From: Sediminibacter sp. Hel_I_10
GTDB taxonomy: Bacteria > Bacteroidota > Bacteroidia > Flavobacteriales > Flavobacteriaceae
Direction: 5' to 3'
Assembly: GCF_000688335.1 (NCBI RefSeq)
Contig: NZ_JHZX01000001.1
Span: forward strand, 3,534,001-3,598,000
DNA: 64,000 nucleotides
A program made the translations under genes and the position numbers. The notes below the pieces were generated by a model. The model did no database searches and was not told the origin of the DNA. It worked only from the letters and a program-made list of their open reading frames with translations. Below are positions 1 to 7,681 of the stretch, in pieces (within the stretch, counting starts at the first letter, position 1; the number at the start of each line of letters is the position of its first letter).

Positions 1-524
1 ATACCAACAACCGTATTTCTTCGATTACAGCACCTTTTGCTTCTTTCGAATTGGAGTACAATTCAAATGGGTTAATTAATGAGATAATAGATTATAGTGA
101 AAACGATGTTTATACGATGACTTACGATGGTGACATCCTTACAAGCATTACCATTCAAGATAGTGGTGAGCTGATACCTGTGTCTTATTCTAACGGTACA
201 TATAGTTTAAATAGTGCTGTATTTAGTAGTAATGAGCAAAACATGGTCGTAGATTTTAATGGTAGCGCCATAACCTATGTAAACATCCCTGGCCCCTTTG
301 CCAATCTTAAATTTCAACCAGCGCTCTTAATTTCAACCGAATTTTTTCCATATGCTGTGTATCTTTTTTCAGCACATGAAATTGCAACAATGGAATACGT
401 GTTCAGTGGAGTCACTTACACATTTACTACGGTTAGAGATGCCAATAATAATATCGTTTTAGCTGAATCTTTTGATGAATGGGGTGGAGAGGGTATTGAT
501 TATGCTATCGCGTATGAATTCTGA
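1..524 (+). CDS. Secreted protein, 5'-truncated by window edge
   Basis: The reading frame is open from base 3 to the stop at 524, so the true start lies before the window; the TTG at 51 is only the first internal start-like codon. The visible part has short beta-strand-like units of the form Tyr-x-x-Asn-Gly-Leu-Ile and Thr-Tyr-Asp-Gly-Asp-Ile-Leu-Thr-Ser-Ile. These resemble the YD-like repeats of Bacteroidota lipoproteins that carry one-line 'N-G-x-I-x-x-I' motifs. No catalytic motif is visible. It heads a run of small exported proteins on the same strand, 24 bases before the next gene. Function unknown; an envelope location is inferred from neighbours and composition only. Confidence 0.7.
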   Translation, partial: TNNRISSITAPFASFELEYNSNGLINEIIDYSENDVYTMTYDGDILTSITIQDSGELIPVSYSNGTYSLNSAVFSSNEQNMVVDFNGSAITYVNIPGPFANLKFQPALLISTEFFPYAVYLFSAHEIATMEYVFSGVTYTFTTVRDANNNIVLAESFDEWGGEGIDYAIAYEF

Positions 525-548
525 ACTATAAACAATTAAATCAACAAT

Positions 549-1217
549 ATGAAAACCGTATTAAACATTATAATCTTAGTTGCTGTCATGCAGCTGGCTG
601 CGCAAAACAATTGCTCTCCATTTTATCCTTCGGAAATAGGAACAACATTTACCATCCATCAGTTTGATAGACGCGATCGGCTCTCTACCATTTCAGAGTT
701 TAAAATAACGGAAGCATCAGCTAACCAAATGACCTTAAGTTCAACCTTGAAAGATGACGATGGCGACCCTATTTTCTCTGGGACATTTAAGGTGAAATGT
801 GAAGGAGGAACAACCACCTTAGAACCCGAAGCATTGGTCTCTGGCGCCATGATGGAACAATACCAAAATATGGAATACACCATAAGCGGGAATGGTATGA
901 GTTTTCCAAATACACTGTCTGTAGATCAAACCTTGCCAGATGGAGAGGTGTTTATGAAGGTAGACGCAGGTATGATTAATATGAGTACAACCGTAACGAT
1001 GACCGATAGAAAGGTCGTGCGTCAAGAATCAATTACTGTCCCCGCGGGCACTTTTGACTGCTACGTGATCACGTTTGCCAATACCATAAAAGTAGGACTA
1101 TCTAAAACCTACTATACCACACAATGGATTTCACAAGGTATCGGCATGGTCAAGGAAGAAACCAAAAAGGCAAATGGTAACCTGGTTTCCAAGAGTATTC
1201 TACAAAGTATTCAATAA
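549..1217 (+). CDS. Secreted TapB/DUF3108-like protein
   Basis: This 222-residue protein has a signal peptide ending near residue 19 (Leu-Ala-Ala-Gln). The mature part begins with Cys-Ser-Pro-Phe-Tyr-Pro and a 'GTTFTI' strand, followed by alternating beta strands. It contains the phrase 'VPAGTFDCYVI' near residue 160 and 'WISQGIGMVKEE' near residue 195. This pattern (N-terminal 'YP...GT', middle 'vpaGtFdc', C-terminal 'W...GiGlVk.E') is typical of DUF3108-like/TapB-type periplasmic beta proteins of flavobacteria. The biochemical role is unknown. It lies 46 bases before a beta-barrel gene, so the two may share a transcript. Confidence 0.75.
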   Translation: MKTVLNIIILVAVMQLAAQNNCSPFYPSEIGTTFTIHQFDRRDRLSTISEFKITEASANQMTLSSTLKDDDGDPIFSGTFKVKCEGGTTTLEPEALVSGAMMEQYQNMEYTISGNGMSFPNTLSVDQTLPDGEVFMKVDAGMINMSTTVTMTDRKVVRQESITVPAGTFDCYVITFANTIKVGLSKTYYTTQWISQGIGMVKEETKKANGNLVSKSILQSIQ

Positions 1218-1263
1218 CTAAAGCATCATTAACAATTAATCAACATTAAAACTATTTAAACAA

Positions 1264-1869
1264 ATGAAAACAGTAATCACAATTTTTGCATTAGTCTTTA
1301 TGTCCAGCTTAGCCCAGGGACAAGAATATGATTTTAACGCTAAAACCAAGGGTAGCTACTTTGCAAATGGCAGCGCCAGTATTTTTTCGACCACCAATAA
1401 GGTGGGAGATGACTCTTCCAATTCGTTCTCTATTGATTTTATGCCACGTGCTGGCTATTTTATTTCAGATAATCTAGCGGTTGGTTTAGGTTTAGTAGTA
1501 AGTAGTAACAAAGAAACAAGAGACGATTTATTTGGCGAACAAGAAATAACAACTACAGGTTTTGGGATCACGCCTTTGGCACGTTATTATTTCGAAAATA
1601 ACCTATTTGCCGAAGCAGCTATTGGTATAGGCTTTACAAAAACATCATTTGGAGGCGATACGCTACCGGGTTTAGAATCAGATATGAAGTCTAATTCATT
1701 TGGATTTAGAATAGGAGCAGGGTATGCGTTTTTTCTTGGCGATCACATAGCTGTCGAGCCATCTATTAATTATTCTTGGGAAGATATTAATCCAGAAGAC
1801 GCCCCATCAGATTATAAACAAAGTCTATCCTCTATTTTTCTGAATATTGGCATCACCGGCTTTTTTTAG
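1264..1869 (+). CDS. Outer-membrane beta-barrel protein (porin-like)
   Basis: The 201-residue product has a signal peptide cut after Ala-Gln-Gly-Gln (about residue 20). It is then built of amphipathic strands with repeated Gly-aromatic turns: 'RAGYFISDNLAVGLGL', 'ARYYFENNLFAEAAIG', 'FRIGAGYAFFLG'. It ends in Phe-Phe, as expected for an Omp insertion signal. This is the OMP_b-brl type eight-stranded barrel common in Bacteroidota. It resembles the protein at 30609-31220 in the opening 'KTTKG.WF/SYFANG' segment and in the 'F(V/I)(M/S)DNLA(I/V)G' strand, so they are probably paralogues. No specific substrate can be inferred. Confidence 0.85.
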   Translation: MKTVITIFALVFMSSLAQGQEYDFNAKTKGSYFANGSASIFSTTNKVGDDSSNSFSIDFMPRAGYFISDNLAVGLGLVVSSNKETRDDLFGEQEITTTGFGITPLARYYFENNLFAEAAIGIGFTKTSFGGDTLPGLESDMKSNSFGFRIGAGYAFFLGDHIAVEPSINYSWEDINPEDAPSDYKQSLSSIFLNIGITGFF

Positions 1870-1991
1870 AATTAGTGCATCATCTGGATTGTCACAGTTG
1901 AAGTGCCTAACAATTTAAATCTAATTTCTAAACTAAATATCAAGAGTCCGCTTTAAACACAGAGAATCATAAACTATTAAATATTACTAAT

Positions 1992-2567
1992 ATGAAAAAT
2001 CTAATTTTAAACACGAAACTTTTTTTAATGGCACTCGTTGCCGTATTTGCGCTATCCTGTTCTGGCGAAGACGGTAATGACGGCGCTCCTGGAGAGCAGG
2101 GACCTGCTGGAACCGATGGGGCCAATGGCAATGCCAATGTAAGCTTTTTAACATATGATATATCCTCAGTAAATGGCACCTATCATGACCAATTTGTTCC
2201 TGAAATTACAGCAAATGTTTTAGAAAATGACGTTATTTTAGGATATGTTGTTCCTAGTAATAATACCTCTCTTCCGTTACCTGCAATAGGAGATTATCTT
2301 GATTTTAGTATCGCCGTATTTATATCTTCAGAAAATTATTCTTTGGACTTTGTTGATAGGTTTGATGGTAGTAGTTATAACATTAATGCAGGCGATCTTA
2401 ATGAATTAAAAGTCGTCATTATTGAAAGTACATCAAATACCTCGGGAAGATCTGCAACATCAGGTAGCACCTCTAAAGAAAACATATTGCTAGAGCTGAA
2501 AAATGCAAATGTGGACATTTCAGATTATGATGCAGTCCTGACCTATTACGGTTTAACCAACAAATAG
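1992..2567 (+). CDS. Lipoprotein with collagen-like Gly-X-Y stretch
   Basis: The 191-residue protein has an SPII lipobox (Ala-Leu-Ser-Cys, Cys23). Directly after the lipidated Cys come about eight Gly-X-Y triplets (GED, GND, GAP, GEQ, GPA, GTD, GAN, GNA), a short collagen-like linker. The remaining part is a beta-rich domain with no motif I recognise. Flavobacterial lipoproteins often carry such a linker between the lipid anchor and the folded domain, presumably as a spacer from the membrane. A hairpin terminator follows at 2575. Confidence 0.75.
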   Translation: MKNLILNTKLFLMALVAVFALSCSGEDGNDGAPGEQGPAGTDGANGNANVSFLTYDISSVNGTYHDQFVPEITANVLENDVILGYVVPSNNTSLPLPAIGDYLDFSIAVFISSENYSLDFVDRFDGSSYNINAGDLNELKVVIIESTSNTSGRSATSGSTSKENILLELKNANVDISDYDAVLTYYGLTNK

Positions 2568-2574
2568 TTAGTCC

Positions 2575-2622
2575 AGACCGTAATGTACTGTTTGTAAGAC
2601 GGGAAATTGCGGTCTTTTTTTT
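2575..2622 (+). terminator. Rho-independent terminator
   Basis: The inverted repeat AGACCGTAAT / ATTGCGGTCT gives a ten-pair stem (one G-U) followed by eight T. It starts eight bases after the stop of the collagen-like lipoprotein gene, so it should end that transcript. Confidence 0.8.
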
Positions 2623-2641
2623 AACACTAAAACTTATAAAG

Positions 2642-3184
2642 ATGAAACCTTTTAAATTTTCAATGCTTACTCTATTGTTTTTGATATTTATAGCTTGTGA
2701 TACCGATGTGCCCGAAGTTGACAACGATCCACCCTCTTTTTCATTTAAGGTAACTGGTGATGGCTTTGACCGCACGTTTAGCCAAGACGATGACTTAGAA
2801 AATTTACAACTCAATTTAAAACATGATGCCAGATATGAGATGCTCTTTAGTAGTGCAGATAATGGAGGTGTTGAACATACCACACTGCGTTATGATGCAC
2901 AGCATATCGAGTTTGATAACGATCCGGTTTTTCCAGCAGAACCTTGGACGCAAGCGTTTTTTGGACTTAGCTTTTATGTGGATTGGGAAGGTGACCGAAA
3001 TAATGCGTTGACGGGTAATATATTATTGGGGTCATTCAAACCAAATGGAGAAAACGTTTCTACAAGTTTCACGTTTTACGTGAGAGATTTTGGCGGTGAG
3101 AGTAATAACTCAAATACCACAACGGCCGATCTTTCCATATTTATAGGGGATTTTGATACAGAAGTCATCACTCTTCCAAATTAA
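2642..3184 (+). CDS. Hypothetical lipoprotein
   Basis: The 180-residue protein opens with a short charged-hydrophobic signal and a lipobox ending at Cys19 (Phe-Ile-Ala-Cys), followed by an acidic tether rich in Asp/Val/Pro. The body has Gly-Asp-Gly-Phe-Asp strands, several aromatic residues and an acidic, Thr-rich C-terminus ending 'VITLPN'. I do not recognise a family. It sits behind a terminator hairpin and 10 bases before the next lipoprotein gene, so those two are probably co-transcribed. Confidence 0.65.
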   Translation: MKPFKFSMLTLLFLIFIACDTDVPEVDNDPPSFSFKVTGDGFDRTFSQDDDLENLQLNLKHDARYEMLFSSADNGGVEHTTLRYDAQHIEFDNDPVFPAEPWTQAFFGLSFYVDWEGDRNNALTGNILLGSFKPNGENVSTSFTFYVRDFGGESNNSNTTTADLSIFIGDFDTEVITLPN

Positions 3185-3194
3185 ATCCATTAAA

Positions 3195-3809
3195 ATGAAA
3201 AACACCATCATAGCAGTCATACTTCTCTTTTCAATAGGGTCTTGTAATCATAAAAAAAGTGATGCAACTATTACTCATAGCAAAAAGCCCTCAAGTGCAG
3301 TAGCATTAAAACAAACCACAAACGAAACAAAATCGAAAGATGTTTTTCTATGTAAAATCAATGGTAGAGATTGGAGTTATACAAAGGCATCAGGTCTTGT
3401 TGACTTAAACAGACAACGTCGTGCAAGAGAAGCGCGATTCACATTTACCAAACAATTGGATAAAGGTAAAGAGTATATCGCCTTGACGTATGATCTTGGA
3501 AGCATGGCGCTTATCGCAGCAGATTTTCAAATTAAAGTCCCAAATAATTCTGTTGGCATTTTAAATGCTTATTACGTTTTATCGCCTGAAATGTCAGATA
3601 AGTATCCCCAAGCAAGCCTCTCCGGAACAGTTACCCTTGATGGAGATGTGGCTGAAGGAAGTGCAAAAGTTGTGGATTTGCCAATACGCTGGGAGGCTAA
3701 TTTACTCGCTAACCCTGCTGATGCCAAAATATCTGTAACCGACTTAAATTTCAAAAATGTAGGGTATTCAGATTTGGAGAAAGACATGAAATTACTATTG
3801 AACGATTAG
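3195..3809 (+). CDS. Hypothetical lipoprotein
   Basis: The start chosen is the ATG at 3195, giving 'MKNTIIAVILLFSIGSC' with a lipobox at Cys17. An in-frame ATG at 3153 would put 14 unrelated residues before the signal peptide and overlap the previous gene. The mature protein has a basic Lys/Ser tether, then a beta-rich domain containing 'FLCKINGRDWSYTKASG'. That opening is often seen in flavobacterial DUF-type lipoproteins with a 'f.a.inG..W' strand. Function unknown. Confidence 0.65.
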   Translation: MKNTIIAVILLFSIGSCNHKKSDATITHSKKPSSAVALKQTTNETKSKDVFLCKINGRDWSYTKASGLVDLNRQRRAREARFTFTKQLDKGKEYIALTYDLGSMALIAADFQIKVPNNSVGILNAYYVLSPEMSDKYPQASLSGTVTLDGDVAEGSAKVVDLPIRWEANLLANPADAKISVTDLNFKNVGYSDLEKDMKLLLND

Positions 3810-3895
3810 TGAAATGGACTACGCTGCGCAATAGCAGCAGATAAAGTTCAGCAAGTGCTAGCTTAATACTGTCTTAAGAATTACAATTATATAAA

Positions 3896-3943
3896 AGCCC
3901 TTTTGATTTCGATTGCTATCGAGATCAAAAGGACTTTTTTTTA
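3896..3943 (+). terminator. Rho-independent terminator
   Basis: CCTTTTGAT and ATCAAAAGG pair around a short spacer, followed by a run of T. It ends the lipoprotein transcript of 2642-3809. Confidence 0.75.
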
Positions 3944-3998
3944 GTTTTTAAAGCAACCTTTTGAACTTTTTTGTATCTAATCTATAAAAGCACTAATT

Positions 3999-4403
3999 AT
4001 GAAATCCATTTGTATCGTTTTAACTTGCTTGTTGGTATTATCCTCTTGTTCAAATGATGACGACAATAGTAACCAAGAGACCTCAGAATTATTAGGCACT
4101 TGGCAGCTCATAGAAATCTATGCAGATCCTGGTGATGGTAGTGGTGATTTTATGACTGTGGATAGTGATAAAACGATATCTTTTGAAAGCGACGGAACAG
4201 TTGCTTCTAACGGAAGCCTTTGTGGCTTTTCTACAACAACAGGAGAAGTCACAACCGGCACTTATTCGGAAAGTGATAGCACCATAAGTGGCGAAGGCTG
4301 CTCTAATCAACAGTTTTTGACATCTTTTAATATGGAAAACGCGCGATTGATTTTGAGCTTTCCTTGTATTGAAGCCTGTCAAGAAAAATACATAAAACTC
4401 TAA
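3999..4403 (+). CDS. Lipocalin-like lipoprotein
   Basis: The protein has 134 residues with a lipobox at Cys17 (Val-Leu-Ser-Ser-Cys) and an Asp/Asn-rich tether. The mature part starts 'LLGTWQLIE', the classic opening strand of lipocalin-like (DUF4488/lipocalin_4) domains. It continues with 'ISFESDGTVASNG', a 'GTYSESDSTISG' turn and a Cys-rich tail. Such small barrels usually bind hydrophobic ligands or have unknown roles. Four cysteines in the second half (Gly-Cys-Ser, Phe-Pro-Cys, Ala-Cys) could form disulfides in the periplasm; that is inference. Confidence 0.7.
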   Translation: MKSICIVLTCLLVLSSCSNDDDNSNQETSELLGTWQLIEIYADPGDGSGDFMTVDSDKTISFESDGTVASNGSLCGFSTTTGEVTTGTYSESDSTISGEGCSNQQFLTSFNMENARLILSFPCIEACQEKYIKL

Positions 4404-4435
4404 TACATAAGTCAAACCTTTAAATCACAACTATT

Positions 4436-5017
4436 ATGAAACCAATTCTATTACTTTTAATCACTGTTCTTTTTTTTAATTGTTCAAAAGAGATCATAGA
4501 TCCACCAATGCCAGAAAGCCAGAACGATACGGTTTTGATGCTCAAGGTCGATTTTTTGAATGAAGTGTTTGAGGGCGGTAAAGAAATTATGGTCAACGAG
4601 CCTATTGCAGATTTTGACGTCACTTCTAACTATCAAGAACCTGGAGATTTTGGAGGCATTCAATTGTATTCGGCCAACTCCAATACACTGTTATTTGATG
4701 GTACTATAGTATGGATGGGTTTAGGAGAAGTGCAATATCCTTTGGAAATAGAATCACCTGCTAATTTTAGTACTTTGGAAGACGCCATAGAGCTTCCCGT
4801 AGCAGACCAATTTGAAAATGTAATGTATTCTGAATTTGCGTATTATCCTGAAGACATGGACCTCAGTACTATTTGGAACGCGATTGATGATTTGGCTTTG
4901 GTAAAAACGTATAGAGACGCTAATCCAGAAGCTAAAATTCAAATGTTTTTATACACCCCAAGTGTTGGTGTTGGTGATCCAGCTGAGTGGGATTGGATGA
5001 TTTTTATGAAGAACTAG
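4436..5017 (+). CDS. Hypothetical lipoprotein
   Basis: The 193-residue protein has a lipobox at Cys16 (Phe-Phe-Asn-Cys) followed by a Pro/acidic tether. The domain is acidic, with Trp/Tyr-rich strands and a C-terminal 'DPAEWDWMIFMKN'. No family is recognised. It follows the lipocalin-like gene by 32 bases and is likely in the same transcript. It converges with cysH, with an inverted repeat between them. Confidence 0.65.
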   Translation: MKPILLLLITVLFFNCSKEIIDPPMPESQNDTVLMLKVDFLNEVFEGGKEIMVNEPIADFDVTSNYQEPGDFGGIQLYSANSNTLLFDGTIVWMGLGEVQYPLEIESPANFSTLEDAIELPVADQFENVMYSEFAYYPEDMDLSTIWNAIDDLALVKTYRDANPEAKIQMFLYTPSVGVGDPAEWDWMIFMKN

Positions 5018-5033
5018 AAATACACTTCTCATT

Positions 5034-5075
5034 ACGGAATGTGAAAACACATTATAAATGAAGTCCACATTCCGT
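5034..5075. terminator. Inverted repeat between convergent genes, extending into cysH
   Basis: ACGGAATGTG at 5034-5043 and CACATTCCGT at 5066-5075 are exact complements and can form a ten-pair stem. The right arm lies inside the last codons of cysH, including the codon of its C-terminal Cys. The plus-strand side is followed only by TTTTAG and the minus side lacks a T run, so terminator function is tentative. Confidence 0.5.
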
Positions 5076-5753
5076 TTTAGGACTGTTGTTCCATCTACCG
5101 CTTCGGTCTTCACCGGGAACGGTACAGTGCTTACAGCCTATGGAATTATACCCTTTGGCTACCAATGGATGAAATGGCAAGTCATGCTCCTCAATATAGG
5201 CGTCACGCTGCTCTTTGGTAACATCCAATAAGGGGTAGAACTTTAGGATCTCACCTCTCAACTCAAAAATATCTAGAGTAGAGCGATGGTCACTTTGCCA
5301 ATCCATAAGCCCAGAAACCCAAACTTTATATTGGTTTTTGATAATGTCTAATGGTCTTACCTTGTTGATTGAGCAACAAAAATCAGGATTTTTTTTCCAA
5401 GTTTCGTCTTTTGAAGTAAAGTCATGCTCTTCTTTAAGAGCACTAATGGATTTTACATTAAGACCATAACGTTCAGTAAGTGCTTGTTTGTATTTTAAAG
5501 TGTCTTCAAAATGATAGCCAGTATCAATAAAAAAAACGGTTTGTTCGGTATTGATTTCAGAAAACAATTTCAACAAAAAAGCAGAGGTTGCGGCAAAAGA
5601 ACTCGTTAACATCACGTCAATAACATCGAAGTCCTGGTAGAGTTGCTTTATTCTTTGGGTTGCAGAGAGCGATTTGTATTTTTTGTTAAGTGCCTTGATT
5701 TCAGCATCTGAAATATTAGGAATCACTTTGTTTTCGGAAGAGGTTTCGAGCAT
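5052..5753 (-). CDS. cysH: Phosphoadenylyl/adenylyl-sulfate reductase
   Basis: This enzyme reduces APS or PAPS to sulfite with thioredoxin in assimilatory sulfate reduction. The sequence shows the adenine-nucleotide alpha-hydrolase fold with 'FFIDTGYHFEDTL'. It has the Cys-Cys pair in 'DFCCSINKVRPL' and the Cys-x2-Cys pair in 'GCKHCT' that together ligate a [4Fe-4S] cluster, and the C-terminal catalytic Cys in 'KTECGLHL'. The iron-sulfur ligands favour APS as substrate. The ATG at 5753 is preferred; a TTG at 5777 would add eight residues. No other sulfate-assimilation gene is adjacent. Confidence 0.9.
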   Translation of the reverse strand: MLETSSENKVIPNISDAEIKALNKKYKSLSATQRIKQLYQDFDVIDVMLTSSFAATSAFLLKLFSEINTEQTVFFIDTGYHFEDTLKYKQALTERYGLNVKSISALKEEHDFTSKDETWKKNPDFCCSINKVRPLDIIKNQYKVWVSGLMDWQSDHRSTLDIFELRGEILKFYPLLDVTKEQRDAYIEEHDLPFHPLVAKGYNSIGCKHCTVPGEDRSGRWNNSPKTECGLHL

Positions 5754-5813
5754 TGGGCTTGTAAAATCAGCGTGCAATTTACATTGTATTTTTATAACGT
5801 AAAGAGCAACGCT

Positions 5814-6077
5814 CTATTTTTTAGGATTCGGCAAATTAGGCTTTGCTTTTTGCTTTTTTGGTAAAGGTCCTCTTAAATGAATGATTAATCCATTAAGAAA
5901 ATTTCTTAAGATTTGATCTCCGCATTCCATATAATTAGGATGGTCTTCTCGTCTAAAAAGCGCATTAAGTTCACTTTTGGTGACTCTAAAATCAACTAAT
6001 TCCAATATCTTAATAATATCGTCATCACGCAATTTGTGAGCTACCCTTAATTTCTTGAAAATATCGTTATTGGTCAT
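5814..6077 (-). CDS. DUF1456 (YehS-like) protein, single repeat
   Basis: The start chosen is the ATG at 6077, giving 'MTNNDIFKKLRVAHKLRDDD', the canonical DUF1456 opening; an ATG 45 bases upstream adds an unrelated leader. The 87-residue protein has one helical DUF1456 unit ending 'LRNFLNGLIIHLRG' and a basic Lys/Pro tail. E. coli YehS, about 156 residues, carries two such units, so this is a one-unit form. The molecular function of the family is unknown. It stands between cysH and a ZIP transporter on the same strand. Confidence 0.8.
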   Translation of the reverse strand: MTNNDIFKKLRVAHKLRDDDIIKILELVDFRVTKSELNALFRREDHPNYMECGDQILRNFLNGLIIHLRGPLPKKQKAKPNLPNPKK

Positions 6078-6184
6078 GTCTAAACCTAAATTAGCTTCAA
6101 AAATAGTCAAAACCAACGACACTTGGTGTACAAGCCAATTTCAAGTTCAGTTTTAAGACTAAATTTCACAAAATAATAGTGTGT

Positions 6185-6859
6185 TTAAATAGAGAATGCA
6201 ATGGCCACTCCCAAGATAATAGCAATTAATTTAGACAGATTAAATTTATGACCTTCGCCAGTCTCAAAAAGGATGGTGGTAGAGATGTGTAGAAAAATAC
6301 CAATTACCAAAGCGTTGATTTTTGTCAATAATGCCACACTTAAATCTGTGGTATTGCTAAATAATGTCCCTAGTGGAGTCATAATTGAAAAAATAACCAA
6401 AAACACGGCAATTTGTAATTTTGTGAATTTAGACTGCAGTAAGAAAGCAGATACTAAAGCCGCAATGGGTATTTTGTGAACCAACACACCGTAAACCATA
6501 TCATTGTGATCATGTATGGGGAAGCCCTCGAGAAAACTGTGGATGCAAAGGCTAATAAATAACAACCAAGGAAATGCTTTATGATCACTATGGATGTGGA
6601 GGTGACCATGCTCGGCACCTTTTGAGAAAAACTCAAGGATAATTTGCAGTAAAATACCACCCATTATGTAAAGACCTATGGTCTTGGCCTCAAGATGCTC
6701 ATATACCTCTGGGAGTAGATCAAAAAACGTAAGTGCTAATAAAAACGCGCCACTAAAAGACAATATCAACTTAGTGGCTTTGGTTTTGGTGTTTTTTGTT
6801 AAGACGGCCAAGAGAATGCCCAGCCCAACAGCTAGAATAGGTAATAGATAAGACTTCAT
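6185..6859 (-). CDS. ZIP-family divalent metal transporter
   Basis: The 224-residue polytopic inner-membrane protein has about eight hydrophobic segments. The His-rich loop 'HGHLHIHSDH' lies between segments 3 and 4. The metal-pathway motifs are 'HSFLEGFPI' in segment 4 and 'HKIPIA' in segment 5, matching the HSxxDG and HExPHE signatures of ZIP importers, with Lys replacing the first Glu. It likely imports zinc or another divalent ion. Its start overlaps the stop of the upstream methyltransferase by one base (TAATG), so the two are translationally coupled. Confidence 0.85.
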   Translation of the reverse strand: MKSYLLPILAVGLGILLAVLTKNTKTKATKLILSFSGAFLLALTFFDLLPEVYEHLEAKTIGLYIMGGILLQIILEFFSKGAEHGHLHIHSDHKAFPWLLFISLCIHSFLEGFPIHDHNDMVYGVLVHKIPIAALVSAFLLQSKFTKLQIAVFLVIFSIMTPLGTLFSNTTDLSVALLTKINALVIGIFLHISTTILFETGEGHKFNLSKLIAIILGVAIAFSI

Positions 6860-7590
6860 TATTTAAAAATCATTACTAAACGTTCTGATGCGTTTTTTTG
6901 AAATTTTCTTAATTTATAATCGCCAAACACATCTAATAGATATACACCCGCTTCCTCAAACAACGTTTCAAAATCTGAAAGTGTCAATGCCTTAACACGT
7001 TCTTGGAACTGATAGGATTCACCTTCTGTAATAAAAGAGATGTCTTTGATGATGTATCCATCTTTGACATAACGTTTTTGATGAAAATCAATGCCATCAA
7101 CAGTTTTGGTGTCTTCTGGCACCAAATTTTCTATAATGTGATTCACGTTCATAAAATCAATCACACCAAAGCCAAACTCATTGATATCTGCTTGAATGGC
7201 TTTGATGGTTTTCAAATTATCAACCTCATTTTCAAAATAGCCAAAACTGGTAAACAAGTTAAATACGGCATCAAAGGTTTTATGGTAAGGCACGCACATG
7301 TCGTGAACTTCGAAATGAAGCAACTCATTTTCAAAATTTTTAGCATAGTCAATACTATTTTTAGATAAATCAACACCGGTAACGTCATATCCCAAAGAAT
7401 TGAGATATAAGGCGTGTCTGCCTTTGCCACAGGCTAAATCCAAAATGCTACCCTGTTCGGGTAGATTGAGATAATTGGTCAAATTATCCATAAACAATTG
7501 GGCCTCGTCATGATCTCTATCTTTATAAAGGAGATGATAAAATGGGGTGTCAAACCATGAGCTATACCATTGTTTAGTGCTTTTTGCCAT
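6859..7590 (-). CDS. Class I SAM-dependent methyltransferase
   Basis: The start chosen is the ATG at 7590 (MAKSTKQWYSSWFDTPFYH), because the 16 residues upstream do not fit the family. The protein shows SAM-binding motif I 'ILDLACGKGRHAL', an acidic motif II 'VTGVDLSK' and 'FDAVFNLFTSFGYF', which replaces the usual motif IV. This is the Methyltransf_25 type fold widespread in flavobacteria. The substrate is unknown. The coupled ZIP gene downstream gives no functional clue beyond co-transcription. Confidence 0.85.
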   Translation of the reverse strand: MAKSTKQWYSSWFDTPFYHLLYKDRDHDEAQLFMDNLTNYLNLPEQGSILDLACGKGRHALYLNSLGYDVTGVDLSKNSIDYAKNFENELLHFEVHDMCVPYHKTFDAVFNLFTSFGYFENEVDNLKTIKAIQADINEFGFGVIDFMNVNHIIENLVPEDTKTVDGIDFHQKRYVKDGYIIKDISFITEGESYQFQERVKALTLSDFETLFEEAGVYLLDVFGDYKLRKFQKNASERLVMIFK

Positions 7591-7681
7591 AATCGTTTCG
7601 TAAGAACAGAGCAATACCGTTTTCATTTCGCCCTGCAAGCCACAAAAATACTTTATTTTTACAATCTATTAGATTAAGAAG

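Noticed and set aside
2100-2150. Gly-X-Y repeat as a phase-variable short sequence repeat.
   Set aside because: The DNA encoding the triplets is not a perfect tandem repeat, so slippage is not expected.
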